NCBI GenBank assembly: GCA_045123075.1
Contig: JBGVIJ010000035.1
Location: forward strand, 1 to 18,438
Length of the DNA stretch: 18,438 nucleotides
Reading direction: 5' to 3'
Origin: JAHHUH01 sp045123075
Lineage (GTDB): Bacteria > Bacillota > Negativicutes > Acidaminococcales > Acidaminococcaceae
Shown here: positions 1 to 6,738 of the stretch, one piece after another
Numbering within the stretch: the stretch's first letter is position 1
Layout of the letters: every line of letters starts with the position of its first letter
Notes under the pieces: generated by a model
Told to the model about the DNA's origin: nothing
Databases searched by the model: none
What the model saw: only the letters and a program-made list of their open reading frames with translations
Made by a program: the position numbers and the translations under genes

Positions 1-542
1 TTAAAGGCGTATCCTTGGAAATGGCAGCAATCATCGGCGCATTGGTATGCGTACTGACCGGTTGCTTGACTGAAAAACAAGCTTATGCATCCATCGACTG
101 GGTAACCATCTTCTTGTTCGCTGGTATGATGCCTGTATCCAAAGCTATCGACGTAACCGGCGCTGGTAAACTCATCGCTGAATGGACCGTAGGTCTTATG
201 GGCGGCTCCCCGTCTCCGTTGGTAGTAACTGCAGTATTGTTCATGCTCTCCTGCACCTTGACCCAATTTATGTCCAACACCGCTTCCGCAGCTCTGCTCT
301 GCCCGATCGGTATCGCAATTGCTCAAAACTTGAACGCTTCTCCGAAAGCAGTAGTAATGGCAATCGCAGTTGCAGCTTCTTGTGCATTTGCAACTCCGGT
401 AGGTACCCCGCCGAACACCTTGGTTCTCGGCCCTGGCGGTTACAAATTCATGGACTATGTTAAAGCTGGTTGCGGTCTCGTAGTAGTATGCTTCGCAGTT
501 TGCTTGGTTGTAATCCCGATGGTATGGCCGTTCTTCCCCTGA
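1..542 (+). CDS. SLC13/DASS-family anion (dicarboxylate) transporter, C-terminal part
   Basis: This is the 3' part of a membrane carrier; the reading frame is open from base 3, so the true start lies before the window. The visible ~179 residues are almost all hydrophobic helices. Two family signatures can be read: an S-N-T-A motif at 273-284, in the re-entrant hairpin that in the DASS family binds carboxylate and Na+, and P-V-G-T-P-P-N-T at 396-419, the conserved C-terminal signature of SLC13 carriers. It ends in a last membrane helix and WPFFP. Known family members carry succinate, malate, citrate or sulfate with Na+; the substrate cannot be read here. Codons are strongly biased (10 of 11 Ile codons are ATC), unlike the next genes, which suggests high expression. 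An intrinsic terminator follows at 581-609. Confidence 0.9.
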   Translation, partial: KGVSLEMAAIIGALVCVLTGCLTEKQAYASIDWVTIFLFAGMMPVSKAIDVTGAGKLIAEWTVGLMGGSPSPLVVTAVLFMLSCTLTQFMSNTASAALLCPIGIAIAQNLNASPKAVVMAIAVAASCAFATPVGTPPNTLVLGPGGYKFMDYVKAGCGLVVVCFAVCLVVIPMVWPFFP

Positions 543-580
543 TAATTAGTTAGGGTTAGAATTTAAATACTGACATTTAA

Positions 581-609
581 AGCCTGTCGCTTATGCGGCA
601 GGCTTTTTT
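581..609 (+). terminator. Intrinsic terminator after the SLC13 transporter
   Basis: A 10-bp stem pairs 581-590 with 595-604 (one G-U pair) around the loop TTAT and runs into six T's at 604-609. It lies about 40 bases after the transporter stop codon and separates it from the hydrolase gene. The 543-580 stretch before it shows nothing else. Confidence 0.93.
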
Positions 610-652
610 AATATGTGGGTTGAAAAAAGTATAAGACTGTCAGGTAGAAGGG

Positions 653-679
653 TTGTATTTTTATTTTCCTACATATAAT
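653..679 (+). promoter_or_regulatory. Probable sigma-A-type promoter for the alpha/beta hydrolase
   Basis: A consensus TATAAT is at 674-679. The upstream half is weak: TTGTAT at 653-658 leaves only 15 bases, and GGTTGT at 651-656 would leave 17. The position, after a terminator and 35 bases before the start codon, makes a promoter here likely. No operator-like inverted repeat is visible. Confidence 0.55.
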
Positions 680-713
680 ATAGAATCAAGAAGTTGAGAA
701 AAGGGGTAGGCTC

Positions 714-1436
714 ATGGCAAACTTTACTTTTACCGGTCCTTACGGTGATATAGAATGTGTTATGAATAATTGTAATAGTAATGATGTAGTGCTGATTATG
801 GCACACGGTTTTCGTGGTAGCCGTGATGGTGGCGGTCGTAGCGCTGCCTTTGCTCAATTGGCAGCAGGAGTATGCAAAGTAGTACGCTTCAATTTTAATG
901 GCAGCCAAATTTTGAGCAGACAAATTGAAGAACTGCAAGCTGTTATTGAAAATGTACGCCAACGTTTGAAACCGCAAAAACTTTTCCTTTTGGGACGTAG
1001 TCTTGGCGGCGCTGCTTCCATGATTACAGCTTCTCGTGACGAAAGCATTGATGGCCTAATTTTGTGGGCAACTCCCAACGATTTACGCAAAACTTTTTGG
1101 AACGCTTTAGGTGAAGATTTATATAATAAGCTTGATGCAGGGGAGACTCTCCATTTAGAAGATGAACGTGGCAAAATGGACTTAACTCCTGATTTTTTAA
1201 CAGACCTTGACCAGTACGATTTAAGTGACCTGATGAGCAAGTGGCAAGAACGTCCGCTTCTTATTTTGCACGGTGAACAGGACGTAACTGTGAATGTGGA
1301 GCAAGGCAAGAAAAACTTTGAACTTGCCGGTGGCGATAAAGAAATTTACACCTTCCCCGACGGTGACCATACCTTTAGCGAATGTGCGGTAGAAGCCAAC
1401 GCAACCATTGTGAAATGGTTGTATTCAAGGACTTAA
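714..1436 (+). CDS. Alpha/beta-hydrolase fold protein (serine esterase/peptidase-like)
   Basis: A 240-residue cytoplasmic protein with no signal peptide or membrane segment. The catalytic triad of the alpha/beta-hydrolase fold can be read: nucleophile Ser96 in G-R-S-L-G-G (94-99), Asp190 in H-G-E-Q-D (186-190) and His219 in D-G-D-H (216-219). An early H-G-F (31-33) supplies the usual oxyanion-hole region. It resembles the short acyl-peptidase/esterase-like hydrolases often annotated as 'alpha/beta hydrolase' or 'S9 peptidase'; the substrate is unknown. The ATG at 714 follows a purine-rich site (AAGGGGTAGG, about 700-710). It has its own promoter-like sequence and ends about 50 bases before the cyclophilin gene, with no terminator between them. 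Codon use is ordinary (10 of 11 Ile codons ATT, none ATC). Confidence 0.9.
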   Translation: MANFTFTGPYGDIECVMNNCNSNDVVLIMAHGFRGSRDGGGRSAAFAQLAAGVCKVVRFNFNGSQILSRQIEELQAVIENVRQRLKPQKLFLLGRSLGGAASMITASRDESIDGLILWATPNDLRKTFWNALGEDLYNKLDAGETLHLEDERGKMDLTPDFLTDLDQYDLSDLMSKWQERPLLILHGEQDVTVNVEQGKKNFELAGGDKEIYTFPDGDHTFSECAVEANATIVKWLYSRT

Positions 1437-1453
1437 CTATTGTATAATATAAT
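1419..1453 (+). promoter_or_regulatory. Possible promoter for the cyclophilin gene
   Basis: Two overlapping TATAAT hexamers at 1443-1448 and 1448-1453 lie in the gap before the cyclophilin gene. A weak TTGTAT at 1419-1424 inside the end of the hydrolase gene leaves an 18-base spacer to the first. The -10 match is perfect and the -35 poor, so this is only a candidate. Confidence 0.45.
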
Positions 1454-1484
1454 GTAAAACATTTTATCTGGAGGCTTATTTTAA

Positions 1485-2045
1485 ATGAAAAAATTTATAA
1501 TGATATGCTTGCTTTTAGTTTGCGCATTGGCAGTAACTGCTTGCGGAGCTAAAGAGCCTGAAAAGAAAGTTGTACTTGAACCTGCAACTGCAGTTTTTAC
1601 CACTAATATGGGTACTTTTGAAATTAAACTGGAAACTGATTTAGCACCTAACACCAGCGCTAACTTCATCAACTTGGTAAACAAAGGCTTTTACAATGGC
1701 ATCATTTTCCACCGTGTCATTGATAACTTTATGATTCAAGCTGGTTGCCCCAATGGTGACGGTACTGGCGGCCCCGGTTATGTTATTCCCGATGAATTCC
1801 ATAAAAAACTGAAACACAGTGATGAAGGTATCCTCTCCATGGCAAATAGAGGTCCTAACACCGGTGGTAGCCAATTCTTCATTACTTTGCGCGATTGCCC
1901 GTGGCTTGACGGCAAACACGCAGTTTTCGGCAAAGTTACCCAAGGTATGGATGTTGTTCGTAAAATTGGCAGAAGCTATACCGATATGAACGACAGACCC
2001 TTGAAAAAAGTTGTTATTGAAAAAATTACTATTGAAAAGCGCTAA
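1485..2045 (+). CDS. Lipoprotein-type peptidyl-prolyl cis-trans isomerase (cyclophilin)
   Basis: A 186-residue cyclophilin that should isomerise Xaa-Pro bonds outside the cytoplasmic membrane. The N-terminus is a lipoprotein signal: MKK, a hydrophobic core (residues 4-17) and V-T-A-C with Cys20 as the lipidation site, followed by a short charged linker. The cyclophilin domain spans about 35-184. The active-site residues of human CypA have visible equivalents: Arg77, Phe82 and Gln85 in the F-H-R-V-I-D-N-F-M-I-Q segment, Gln130 and Phe132 in Q-F-F-I-T, Trp140 and His145 in the P-W-L-D-G-K-H segment. It therefore looks active and cyclosporin-type. The ATG at 1485 has GGAGG at 1470-1474. It sits 19 bases before phoH; the pairing is not functionally obvious. 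Confidence 0.95.
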   Translation: MKKFIMICLLLVCALAVTACGAKEPEKKVVLEPATAVFTTNMGTFEIKLETDLAPNTSANFINLVNKGFYNGIIFHRVIDNFMIQAGCPNGDGTGGPGYVIPDEFHKKLKHSDEGILSMANRGPNTGGSQFFITLRDCPWLDGKHAVFGKVTQGMDVVRKIGRSYTDMNDRPLKKVVIEKITIEKR

Positions 2046-2064
2046 GCTTTAAGGAGGAAACAGT

Positions 2065-3051
2065 TTGTCTTTGAATCAGGATGAACGTATTTTAGAAACT
2101 ATAGATCAGCAAGAAATGGTAGGCGTGTGCGGTCGTAACGAAGAGTTCCTGCGCATTATTCGTGATGCCTTTGATTGCAAAATTGTTGCTCGTGGTAACC
2201 AAGTAGTCATTAGCGGCGATGTAGATGAAGTTGCAAAACTCCGTGAGCTTTTTTTGGAACTACTCTTCTTGTATAGACAAGGCTTGCCTTTGACTGCTCA
2301 CGATGTTCGCTACAGTATTTATATGGTGAAAGCAGGCAAGACCGAAAGCCTGCACCGTATGTATGCGGATACCATTATTACTAATAACCGTGGTCGTCAA
2401 GTCAAAGCTAAAACCTTGGGACAATGGCATTATGTGGAAACTATTCGCCACAACCATATTACTTTAGGCATTGGCCCTGCGGGTACAGGTAAAACTTATT
2501 TAGCTGTAGCTTTGGCGGTTGCTGCCTTAAAGAAAAAAGAAGTGGAACGCATTATCCTCACCCGCCCCGCAGTAGAAGCAGGTGAAAAGCTTGGCTTCTT
2601 ACCCGGCGACATGCAGGACAAGGTTGACCCGTACTTGCGTCCCTTGTACGATGGTTTGTACGACATGCTTGGCAACGAAACCTTCCAAAAATATTTGACT
2701 AAAGGTACTATCGAAGTTGCGCCTCTTGCATATATGCGTGGTCGAACTTTGAACGATTCCTTCATTATATTGGACGAAGCCCAAAACACCACTCCTGAAC
2801 AAATGAAGATGTTTTTAACACGCTTCGGTTTTGGCAGTAAGATGGTTATTACAGGCGATATTACCCAAATTGACTTGCCCGGTGGCAAGACCAGTGGTTT
2901 GAAAGATGCTTCTAAAATTTTGAAAGACGTTCCCGGTATTGGCATTGTGAATTTTAGTGGTCAAGACGTTGTGCGTCACGAAATCGTAGGCTCCATCATT
3001 AAAGCTTATGAAAATTTTGAGAAACGTCAAAAAGCGGAGGAACAAGCATGA
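2065..3051 (+). CDS. phoH: PhoH-like ATPase
   Basis: A 328-residue cytoplasmic P-loop ATPase of the PhoH family (usual length about 320-330). The N-terminal ~100 residues form the KH-like nucleic-acid-binding part and the rest the helicase-like ATPase core. Walker A is G-P-A-G-T-G-K-T (137-144); Walker B is I-I-L-D-E-A-Q-N (234-241), with T-G-D next to Q-I-D as a later motif (263-270). The start is TTG at 2065, supported by AAGGAGG at 2051-2057 with 7 bases between; the ATG codons further in are too deep. It overlaps ybeY by four bases (ATGA), so the two are probably translationally coupled. PhoH and YbeY are commonly encoded together, and PhoH proteins are linked to RNA metabolism, but the precise role is not settled. 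Confidence 0.96.
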   Translation: MSLNQDERILETIDQQEMVGVCGRNEEFLRIIRDAFDCKIVARGNQVVISGDVDEVAKLRELFLELLFLYRQGLPLTAHDVRYSIYMVKAGKTESLHRMYADTIITNNRGRQVKAKTLGQWHYVETIRHNHITLGIGPAGTGKTYLAVALAVAALKKKEVERIILTRPAVEAGEKLGFLPGDMQDKVDPYLRPLYDGLYDMLGNETFQKYLTKGTIEVAPLAYMRGRTLNDSFIILDEAQNTTPEQMKMFLTRFGFGSKMVITGDITQIDLPGGKTSGLKDASKILKDVPGIGIVNFSGQDVVRHEIVGSIIKAYENFEKRQKAEEQA

Positions 3052-3527
3052 TTATCTGCATGGAAAATGCTCAAGACAAAATTGCTTTGGGCGAATATTT
3101 AGAAAAACGTTTGCAAGATGGCTTGAATGCCGTAGCAAAATTGCATGATTTAGATGATATGACTGAAGTAGATATCACCATTGTAGATGATGAAGAGATT
3201 CATCAATTGAATCGCGATTATCGCAATGTGGATAGACCTACCGACGTTTTAAGCTTTGCTTTAGACGAAGATGATGAAGATGAACCGGAACTTATGGAAG
3301 GTCAACCTCACCTTTTAGGCGACATAATCATCTCTGCGGAAACTGCTACTCGTCAAGCAGAAGAATTTGGTCACGGCTTGGAACGTGAGATTGTGTACCT
3401 TGCTGTGCACGGTTTGCTGCACCTTTTAGGTTATGACCATATGGTTGAAGAAGATAAGGTTATTATGCGCGCTAAAGAAGAAGAAGCTTTGAGTGCAATT
3501 AATCTTTCTGAAGAGAACTTCAAATGA
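3048..3527 (+). CDS. ybeY: Endoribonuclease YbeY (16S rRNA maturation)
   Basis: A 159-residue zinc-dependent endoribonuclease needed for 16S rRNA 3'-end processing and 70S quality control. The hallmark H-x3-H-x5-H motif is present: His121, His125 and His131 in H-G-L-L-H-L-L-G-Y-D-H. The conserved R-P-T-D-V-L-S-F segment (63-70) and G-D-I-I-I-S (91-96) are also there. Between them is a very acidic loop (73-84, mainly Asp/Glu), longer and more charged than in many homologues. The ATG at 3048 overlaps the phoH stop and has GGAGG at 3036-3040; the ATG at 3060 has no binding site. It overlaps cdd by four bases. In many relatives pgpH precedes and dgkA follows ybeY; both are missing here. Confidence 0.97.
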   Translation: MIICMENAQDKIALGEYLEKRLQDGLNAVAKLHDLDDMTEVDITIVDDEEIHQLNRDYRNVDRPTDVLSFALDEDDEDEPELMEGQPHLLGDIIISAETATRQAEEFGHGLEREIVYLAVHGLLHLLGYDHMVEEDKVIMRAKEEEALSAINLSEENFK

Positions 3528-3901
3528 TGGATAAAGAATTATTAGAAGCTGCTTTAGCTGCAAGAGAACGTGCTTACGCGCCTTATTCTAAATTTTTAGT
3601 AGGTGCTGCAGTGCGTGCAGAAAGTGGCAAGATTTATACAGGCTGCAATATTGAAAACGCATCCTACGGTTTAACCGTTTGTGCGGAACGTAATGCACTC
3701 TTTAACGCAGTTGGGGCAGGGGAGCGCAAGTTTACTGCTCTTTGCGTAGTGGGCGATACAGAAGGACCTATCTCTCCCTGTGGTGCGTGCCGACAAGTTA
3801 TGGCAGAATTTAAAGTGCCTTGCATCATTTTGGCAAATATTCAAGGTGATGCAAAAGAATATACTTTGGAAGAACTTCTGCCTTATGGCTTTACTTTGTA
3901 A
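3524..3901 (+). CDS. cdd: Cytidine deaminase
   Basis: A 125-residue homotetramer-type cytidine deaminase that converts cytidine and deoxycytidine to uridine and deoxyuridine (pyrimidine salvage, cytoplasm). Zinc ligands and the proton shuttle are visible: Cys53 and Glu55 in C-A-E-R, and Cys86/Cys89 in P-C-G-A-C-R. The substrate-binding N-I-E-N-A-S-Y-G (42-49) is intact. Length matches the short Bacillus-type enzyme. The start could be ATG 3524 or the adjacent ATG 3527; GAAGAG at 3511-3516 suits 3524 slightly better, and that choice gives the ATGA overlap with ybeY. The cdd-era-recO order is a common conserved arrangement. Confidence 0.97.
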   Translation: MMDKELLEAALAARERAYAPYSKFLVGAAVRAESGKIYTGCNIENASYGLTVCAERNALFNAVGAGERKFTALCVVGDTEGPISPCGACRQVMAEFKVPCIILANIQGDAKEYTLEELLPYGFTL

Positions 3902-3906
3902 TAGAT

Positions 3907-3911
3907 TGGAG
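3907..3911 (+). promoter_or_regulatory. Ribosome binding site that confuses the era start
   Basis: TGGAG at 3907-3911 is the only purine-rich binding site before the Era domain. It directly abuts the TTG at 3912, which leaves no spacer, but it is well placed (3, 6 and 9 bases) for the ATT, ATC and ATA codons at 3915, 3918 and 3921. See the finding on the era start. Confidence 0.4.
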
Positions 3912-4817
3912 TTGATTATCATAGATAAGCATTATTCTGGTTTTGCGGCAATCGTTGGTCGTCCTAATGTTGGTAAATCCACCTTGACCAATGGCTTGAT
4001 TGGCGAAAAAATCGCTATTATGTCCGATAGACCGCAAACTACTCGTAATAAAATCATGTGCATCTTAAATACTGATAATGCACAAATCATGTTCCTCGAT
4101 ACTCCCGGTATTCATAAGCCCCATCACAAATTGGGCGAATACATGGTGCGTACCGCAGAAAGCACTTTAAAAGAAGTTGACGTTATTCTTTTTGTAATCG
4201 ACGTTAGCGAAAAACGTGGTGCTGGTGAAAACTACATTCTGGAACTTTTGCAAAAAGTAAAAACTCCCGTAATCTTAGTTGCTAATAAAATTGACAAGCT
4301 GCAAGATAAGAGCAAGCTGTTCAACATTATCAACGAATACACTGCGCTGTATAACTTTGCTGCTGTTGTTCCTGTTTCCGCTTTGGAAGATAAAGAGTTC
4401 CCCGGCTTGGTGGAAGAAATCACTAAACATCTGCCTGAAGGTCCTGATTATTTCCCAGATGATATGATTACTGACCAACCGGAACGCGTTATTTCTGCGG
4501 AAATGATTCGTGAAAAAGTATTGCGTTCTACCCATGATGAAGTTCCTCACTCCATCGCAGTAGAAGTTGACGAATTTAAAGTGCGTGAAAACGAAGACGT
4601 TTACATTCGTGCAACCATCTTCGTAGAACGTGAATCTCAAAAAGGCATCGTAATTGGTGCTAAAGGTAGCTTGCTGAAAAAGATTGGTCAACAAGCTCGT
4701 AAAGATATTGAAGCTTTGCTTGGTTGCAAAGTATTCTTAGAACTTTGGGTTAAAGTTAAAGCTGACTGGCGTAATAAAGATAAAGCTTTGAAGCAATTTG
4801 GTTATAAAGAATTCTAA
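3912..4817 (+). CDS. era: GTPase Era (30S subunit assembly)
   Basis: Era is a GTPase that binds the 3' end of 16S rRNA during 30S maturation. Counted from TTG 3912 the product is 301 residues, the usual Era length. GTPase motifs: G1 G-R-P-N-V-G-K-S (16-23), G3 D-T-P-G (63-66), G4 N-K-I-D (125-128) and G5 S-A-L (156-158). The C-terminal KH domain carries its G-A-K-G loop at 249-252, and the protein ends in the typical F-G-Y-K-E-F. The start is uncertain: no ATG or GTG begins a normal-length protein. Options are TTG 3906 or 3912, an upstream ATG at 3885 that overlaps cdd by 17 bases and adds nine residues, or a rare ATT/ATC/ATA start at 3915-3921. Gene identity is secure; the start is not. YbeY, another 16S maturation factor, lies two genes upstream. 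Confidence 0.93.
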   Translation: MIIIDKHYSGFAAIVGRPNVGKSTLTNGLIGEKIAIMSDRPQTTRNKIMCILNTDNAQIMFLDTPGIHKPHHKLGEYMVRTAESTLKEVDVILFVIDVSEKRGAGENYILELLQKVKTPVILVANKIDKLQDKSKLFNIINEYTALYNFAAVVPVSALEDKEFPGLVEEITKHLPEGPDYFPDDMITDQPERVISAEMIREKVLRSTHDEVPHSIAVEVDEFKVRENEDVYIRATIFVERESQKGIVIGAKGSLLKKIGQQARKDIEALLGCKVFLELWVKVKADWRNKDKALKQFGYKEF

Positions 4818-4843
4818 TTTGCTCAAAGCATGGGAAGTGCTGT

Positions 4844-5581
4844 ATGAGTAATGATTTTCGTGATGATGCAATTGTATTACATGTAAAAAATTGGCAGACT
4901 GCGGATAAGTACGCGGTCTGCTTTACTCGTGAGCACGGAAAAATTCGCTTTATAATTTATGGCGGACGCTATCCTAAAAATGTGGCAGGTCGTTTACTGC
5001 AACCTTTTGCTCAACTTAGTTTGGAAGTAGTTGCTGGCCAACGCATCGATAAACTAAAAAGCTGTGAGCTTTTGGAAATGCCACAAGCCTTTGATTTTAA
5101 GCAAATGGCTTACGCAGCAGTAGTAACGGAACTGACCGCAGTATTCACGGAAGATCACCAACCACAACCGGAAGTTTATGAACTGCTGGAAGAAACCTTA
5201 AAGCTTTTAAGGGAGCGTAATCCGCGAATCGTAGTACTTTCTTTTGCGTTAAAGCTTTTGGAACTGGTAGGGTTAATTCCGCAAGTGGAAGCTTGTGGAG
5301 TGTGCGGAACTGTTCTTGGTGAAGAAGACGCTTGGTTTAGCCCCCTGCAAGGTAGTGCAGTTTGTAAAGACTGCCATAATCCAAGTGGTGAAGAAAAGTT
5401 TAGCGTTGGTACTTCTAAATTGTTCAACCATCTGAAAAATTTAGACTTCCGAAATCCTGCGCCTTTCTCAATCAAGGGTGGGGACTTGATGGAACTGGAG
5501 ACTTTGCTTTATAAGTTTATCCTTTTCCAAACGGATAAACCGCTCAATAGCATTAACTTCCTGTCTCAGATGGGAATGTGA
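4844..5581 (+). CDS. recO: DNA repair protein RecO
   Basis: A 245-residue RecO, the recombination mediator that with RecF/RecR loads RecA on SSB-coated single strands and anneals DNA. The N-terminal OB fold covers about residues 5-80 and the helical C-terminal part carries a four-cysteine zinc finger: Cys151 and Cys154 (C-G-V-C), then Cys174 and Cys177 (C-K-D-C). Length and domain order are normal for the Gram-positive form. The ATG at 4844 is preceded by GGGAAG (4832-4837) with six bases between. It starts 26 bases after era and is the last gene of the cluster. No terminator separates it from the T-box promoter, so its transcript probably runs into the T-box leader. Confidence 0.95.
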   Translation: MSNDFRDDAIVLHVKNWQTADKYAVCFTREHGKIRFIIYGGRYPKNVAGRLLQPFAQLSLEVVAGQRIDKLKSCELLEMPQAFDFKQMAYAAVVTELTAVFTEDHQPQPEVYELLEETLKLLRERNPRIVVLSFALKLLELVGLIPQVEACGVCGTVLGEEDAWFSPLQGSAVCKDCHNPSGEEKFSVGTSKLFNHLKNLDFRNPAPFSIKGGDLMELETLLYKFILFQTDKPLNSINFLSQMGM

Positions 5582-5592
5582 AACTCGTTATA

Positions 5593-5621
5593 TTGACAAT
5601 AGTTTCCCTGTGCGATATACT
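5593..5621 (+). promoter_or_regulatory. Sigma-A promoter of the glyQS T-box transcript
   Basis: TTGACA at 5593-5598, a 17-base spacer, and TATACT at 5616-5621 form a near-consensus promoter that starts about ten bases after the recO stop. The predicted transcript start is about 5628, just before the T-box stem I. Confidence 0.88.
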
Positions 5622-5627
5622 ATCTAG

Positions 5628-5816
5628 GTAGCTATGAAGAAGAGGAGTAGCTTGCGCACCTAGCGAGTCGGGATGGTGAAAGCCGACAACAGCAAGTGAA
5701 GGCACTTTGGAGCGAAAAGAATATGTATTAAGGCGGGCTGCAATTTTGCAGTCAAGCAGGGTGGAACCGCGGTAATACCGTCCCTGTAACTATTAAGTAG
5801 TTACAGGGATTTTTTA
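5628..5816 (+). promoter_or_regulatory. T-box riboswitch, glycine-specific, leader of glyQS
   Basis: A tRNA-sensing leader that lets transcription continue when uncharged tRNA-Gly accumulates. Stem I includes 5651-5655 paired with 5692-5696 and a distal hairpin 5667-5671/5683-5687. The likely specifier is GGC at 5701-5703, followed by A as is usual. A stem III hairpin pairs 5736-5742 with 5747-5753. The T-box consensus AGGGTGGAACCGCG is at 5758-5771; its TGGA bulge is complementary to UCCA, fitting the U discriminator base of bacterial tRNA-Gly. The terminator at 5781-5815 shares its 5' arm with the antiterminator. The tertiary details of stem I (K-turn, AG bulge) were not modelled. Confidence 0.95.
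5781..5815 (+). terminator. Conditional terminator of the glycine T-box
   Basis: A 12-bp perfect stem pairs 5781-5792 with 5798-5809 around a five-base loop, followed by T's at 5810-5815. The 5' arm (CCCTG) can instead pair with the T-box CAGGG at 5757-5761 in the antiterminator form. Confidence 0.94.
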
Positions 5817-5856
5817 TTTTCCTTGTAACAAAAACATTTTATATAGGAGGCACACT

Positions 5857-6738
5857 ATGAATTTGCAAACAATGATTTTGAAGTTGCAAAACTTCTGGGC
5901 TAAACAAAACTGCATTATTGGTCAGCCCTATGACGTAGAAAAAGGTGCGGGCACCATGAACCCCTCCACCTTCTTACGTGTACTTGGTCCTGAATCCTGG
6001 AACATCGCTTATGTTGAACCTTCCCGTCGTCCTGCTGACGGCCGTTATGGTGATAACCCGAACCGTTTGTTCCAACATCACCAATACCAAGTAATCATGA
6101 AACCCTCTCCGGAAAATATCCAAGACTTGTATCTCCAAAGCTTGGCTGAACTTGGCATCCGTCAAGAAGAACATGACATCCGCTTTGTAGAAGATAACTG
6201 GGAATCTCCCACTCTTGGTGCTTGGGGCTTGGGTTGGGAAGTTTGGCTGGACGGTATGGAAATTACCCAATTCACCTACTTCCAACAAGTTGGTAGCCTT
6301 GACGTAAAACCTGTTGCTGTAGAAATTACCTACGGTTTGGAACGTTTGGCTATGTACATCCAAGGCGTAGAAAATGTTTACGATGTTGAATGGGTAGATG
6401 GCGTAACCTATGGTGACGTATTCCACACCAATGAAGTTGAACAATCCTACTACAACTTCCAAGTTGCTGATACTGAACTTCTCTTTGACTTGTTCAATAA
6501 ATATGAAGCTGAAGCAAAACGCGTTATCGAATTGGGCTACATCCGCCCCGCTTACGATTATGTTTTGAAATGCTCCCATACCTTTAACTTGTTAGACTCC
6601 CGTGGCGCAATCAGCGTTAACGAACGTACTGCTTACATCGGTCGTGTTCGTGCTATGGCTCGTCTCTGCGCTAACGCTTATGTAGAACAACGTGAAAAAT
6701 TGGGCTTCCCTATGCTGAAAAAGGAGGCGAATGAATAA
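5857..6738 (+). CDS. glyQ: Glycine--tRNA ligase alpha subunit
   Basis: A 293-residue alpha subunit of the bacterial heterotetrameric (alpha2beta2) glycyl-tRNA synthetase; it holds the class II catalytic core that forms glycyl-AMP. The conserved M-N-P-S-T-F-L-R (34-41), the motif 2 region starting E-P-S-R-R-P (54-59) and motif 3 with G-L-E-R (160-163) are visible. The ATG at 5857 has AGGAGG at 5845-5850. Expression is governed by the glycine T-box immediately upstream. The stop overlaps the glyS start by one base (TAATG), so equal amounts of both subunits are likely. Codons lean to C-ending forms, as expected for a well expressed gene. Confidence 0.98.
   Translation: MNLQTMILKLQNFWAKQNCIIGQPYDVEKGAGTMNPSTFLRVLGPESWNIAYVEPSRRPADGRYGDNPNRLFQHHQYQVIMKPSPENIQDLYLQSLAELGIRQEEHDIRFVEDNWESPTLGAWGLGWEVWLDGMEITQFTYFQQVGSLDVKPVAVEITYGLERLAMYIQGVENVYDVEWVDGVTYGDVFHTNEVEQSYYNFQVADTELLFDLFNKYEAEAKRVIELGYIRPAYDYVLKCSHTFNLLDSRGAISVNERTAYIGRVRAMARLCANAYVEQREKLGFPMLKKEANE

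Noticed and set aside
3780..3911. An upstream extension of the era frame into cdd
   Set aside because: The extra residues up to about 3884 are an out-of-frame reading of the conserved cdd C-terminus and do not look like part of Era. Only the short option from ATG 3885 stays possible.
5974..6579. A 201-codon minus-strand frame inside glyQ
   Set aside because: The same codon-bias effect as in glyS; no start signal, no family resemblance, and the plus-strand gene is certain.
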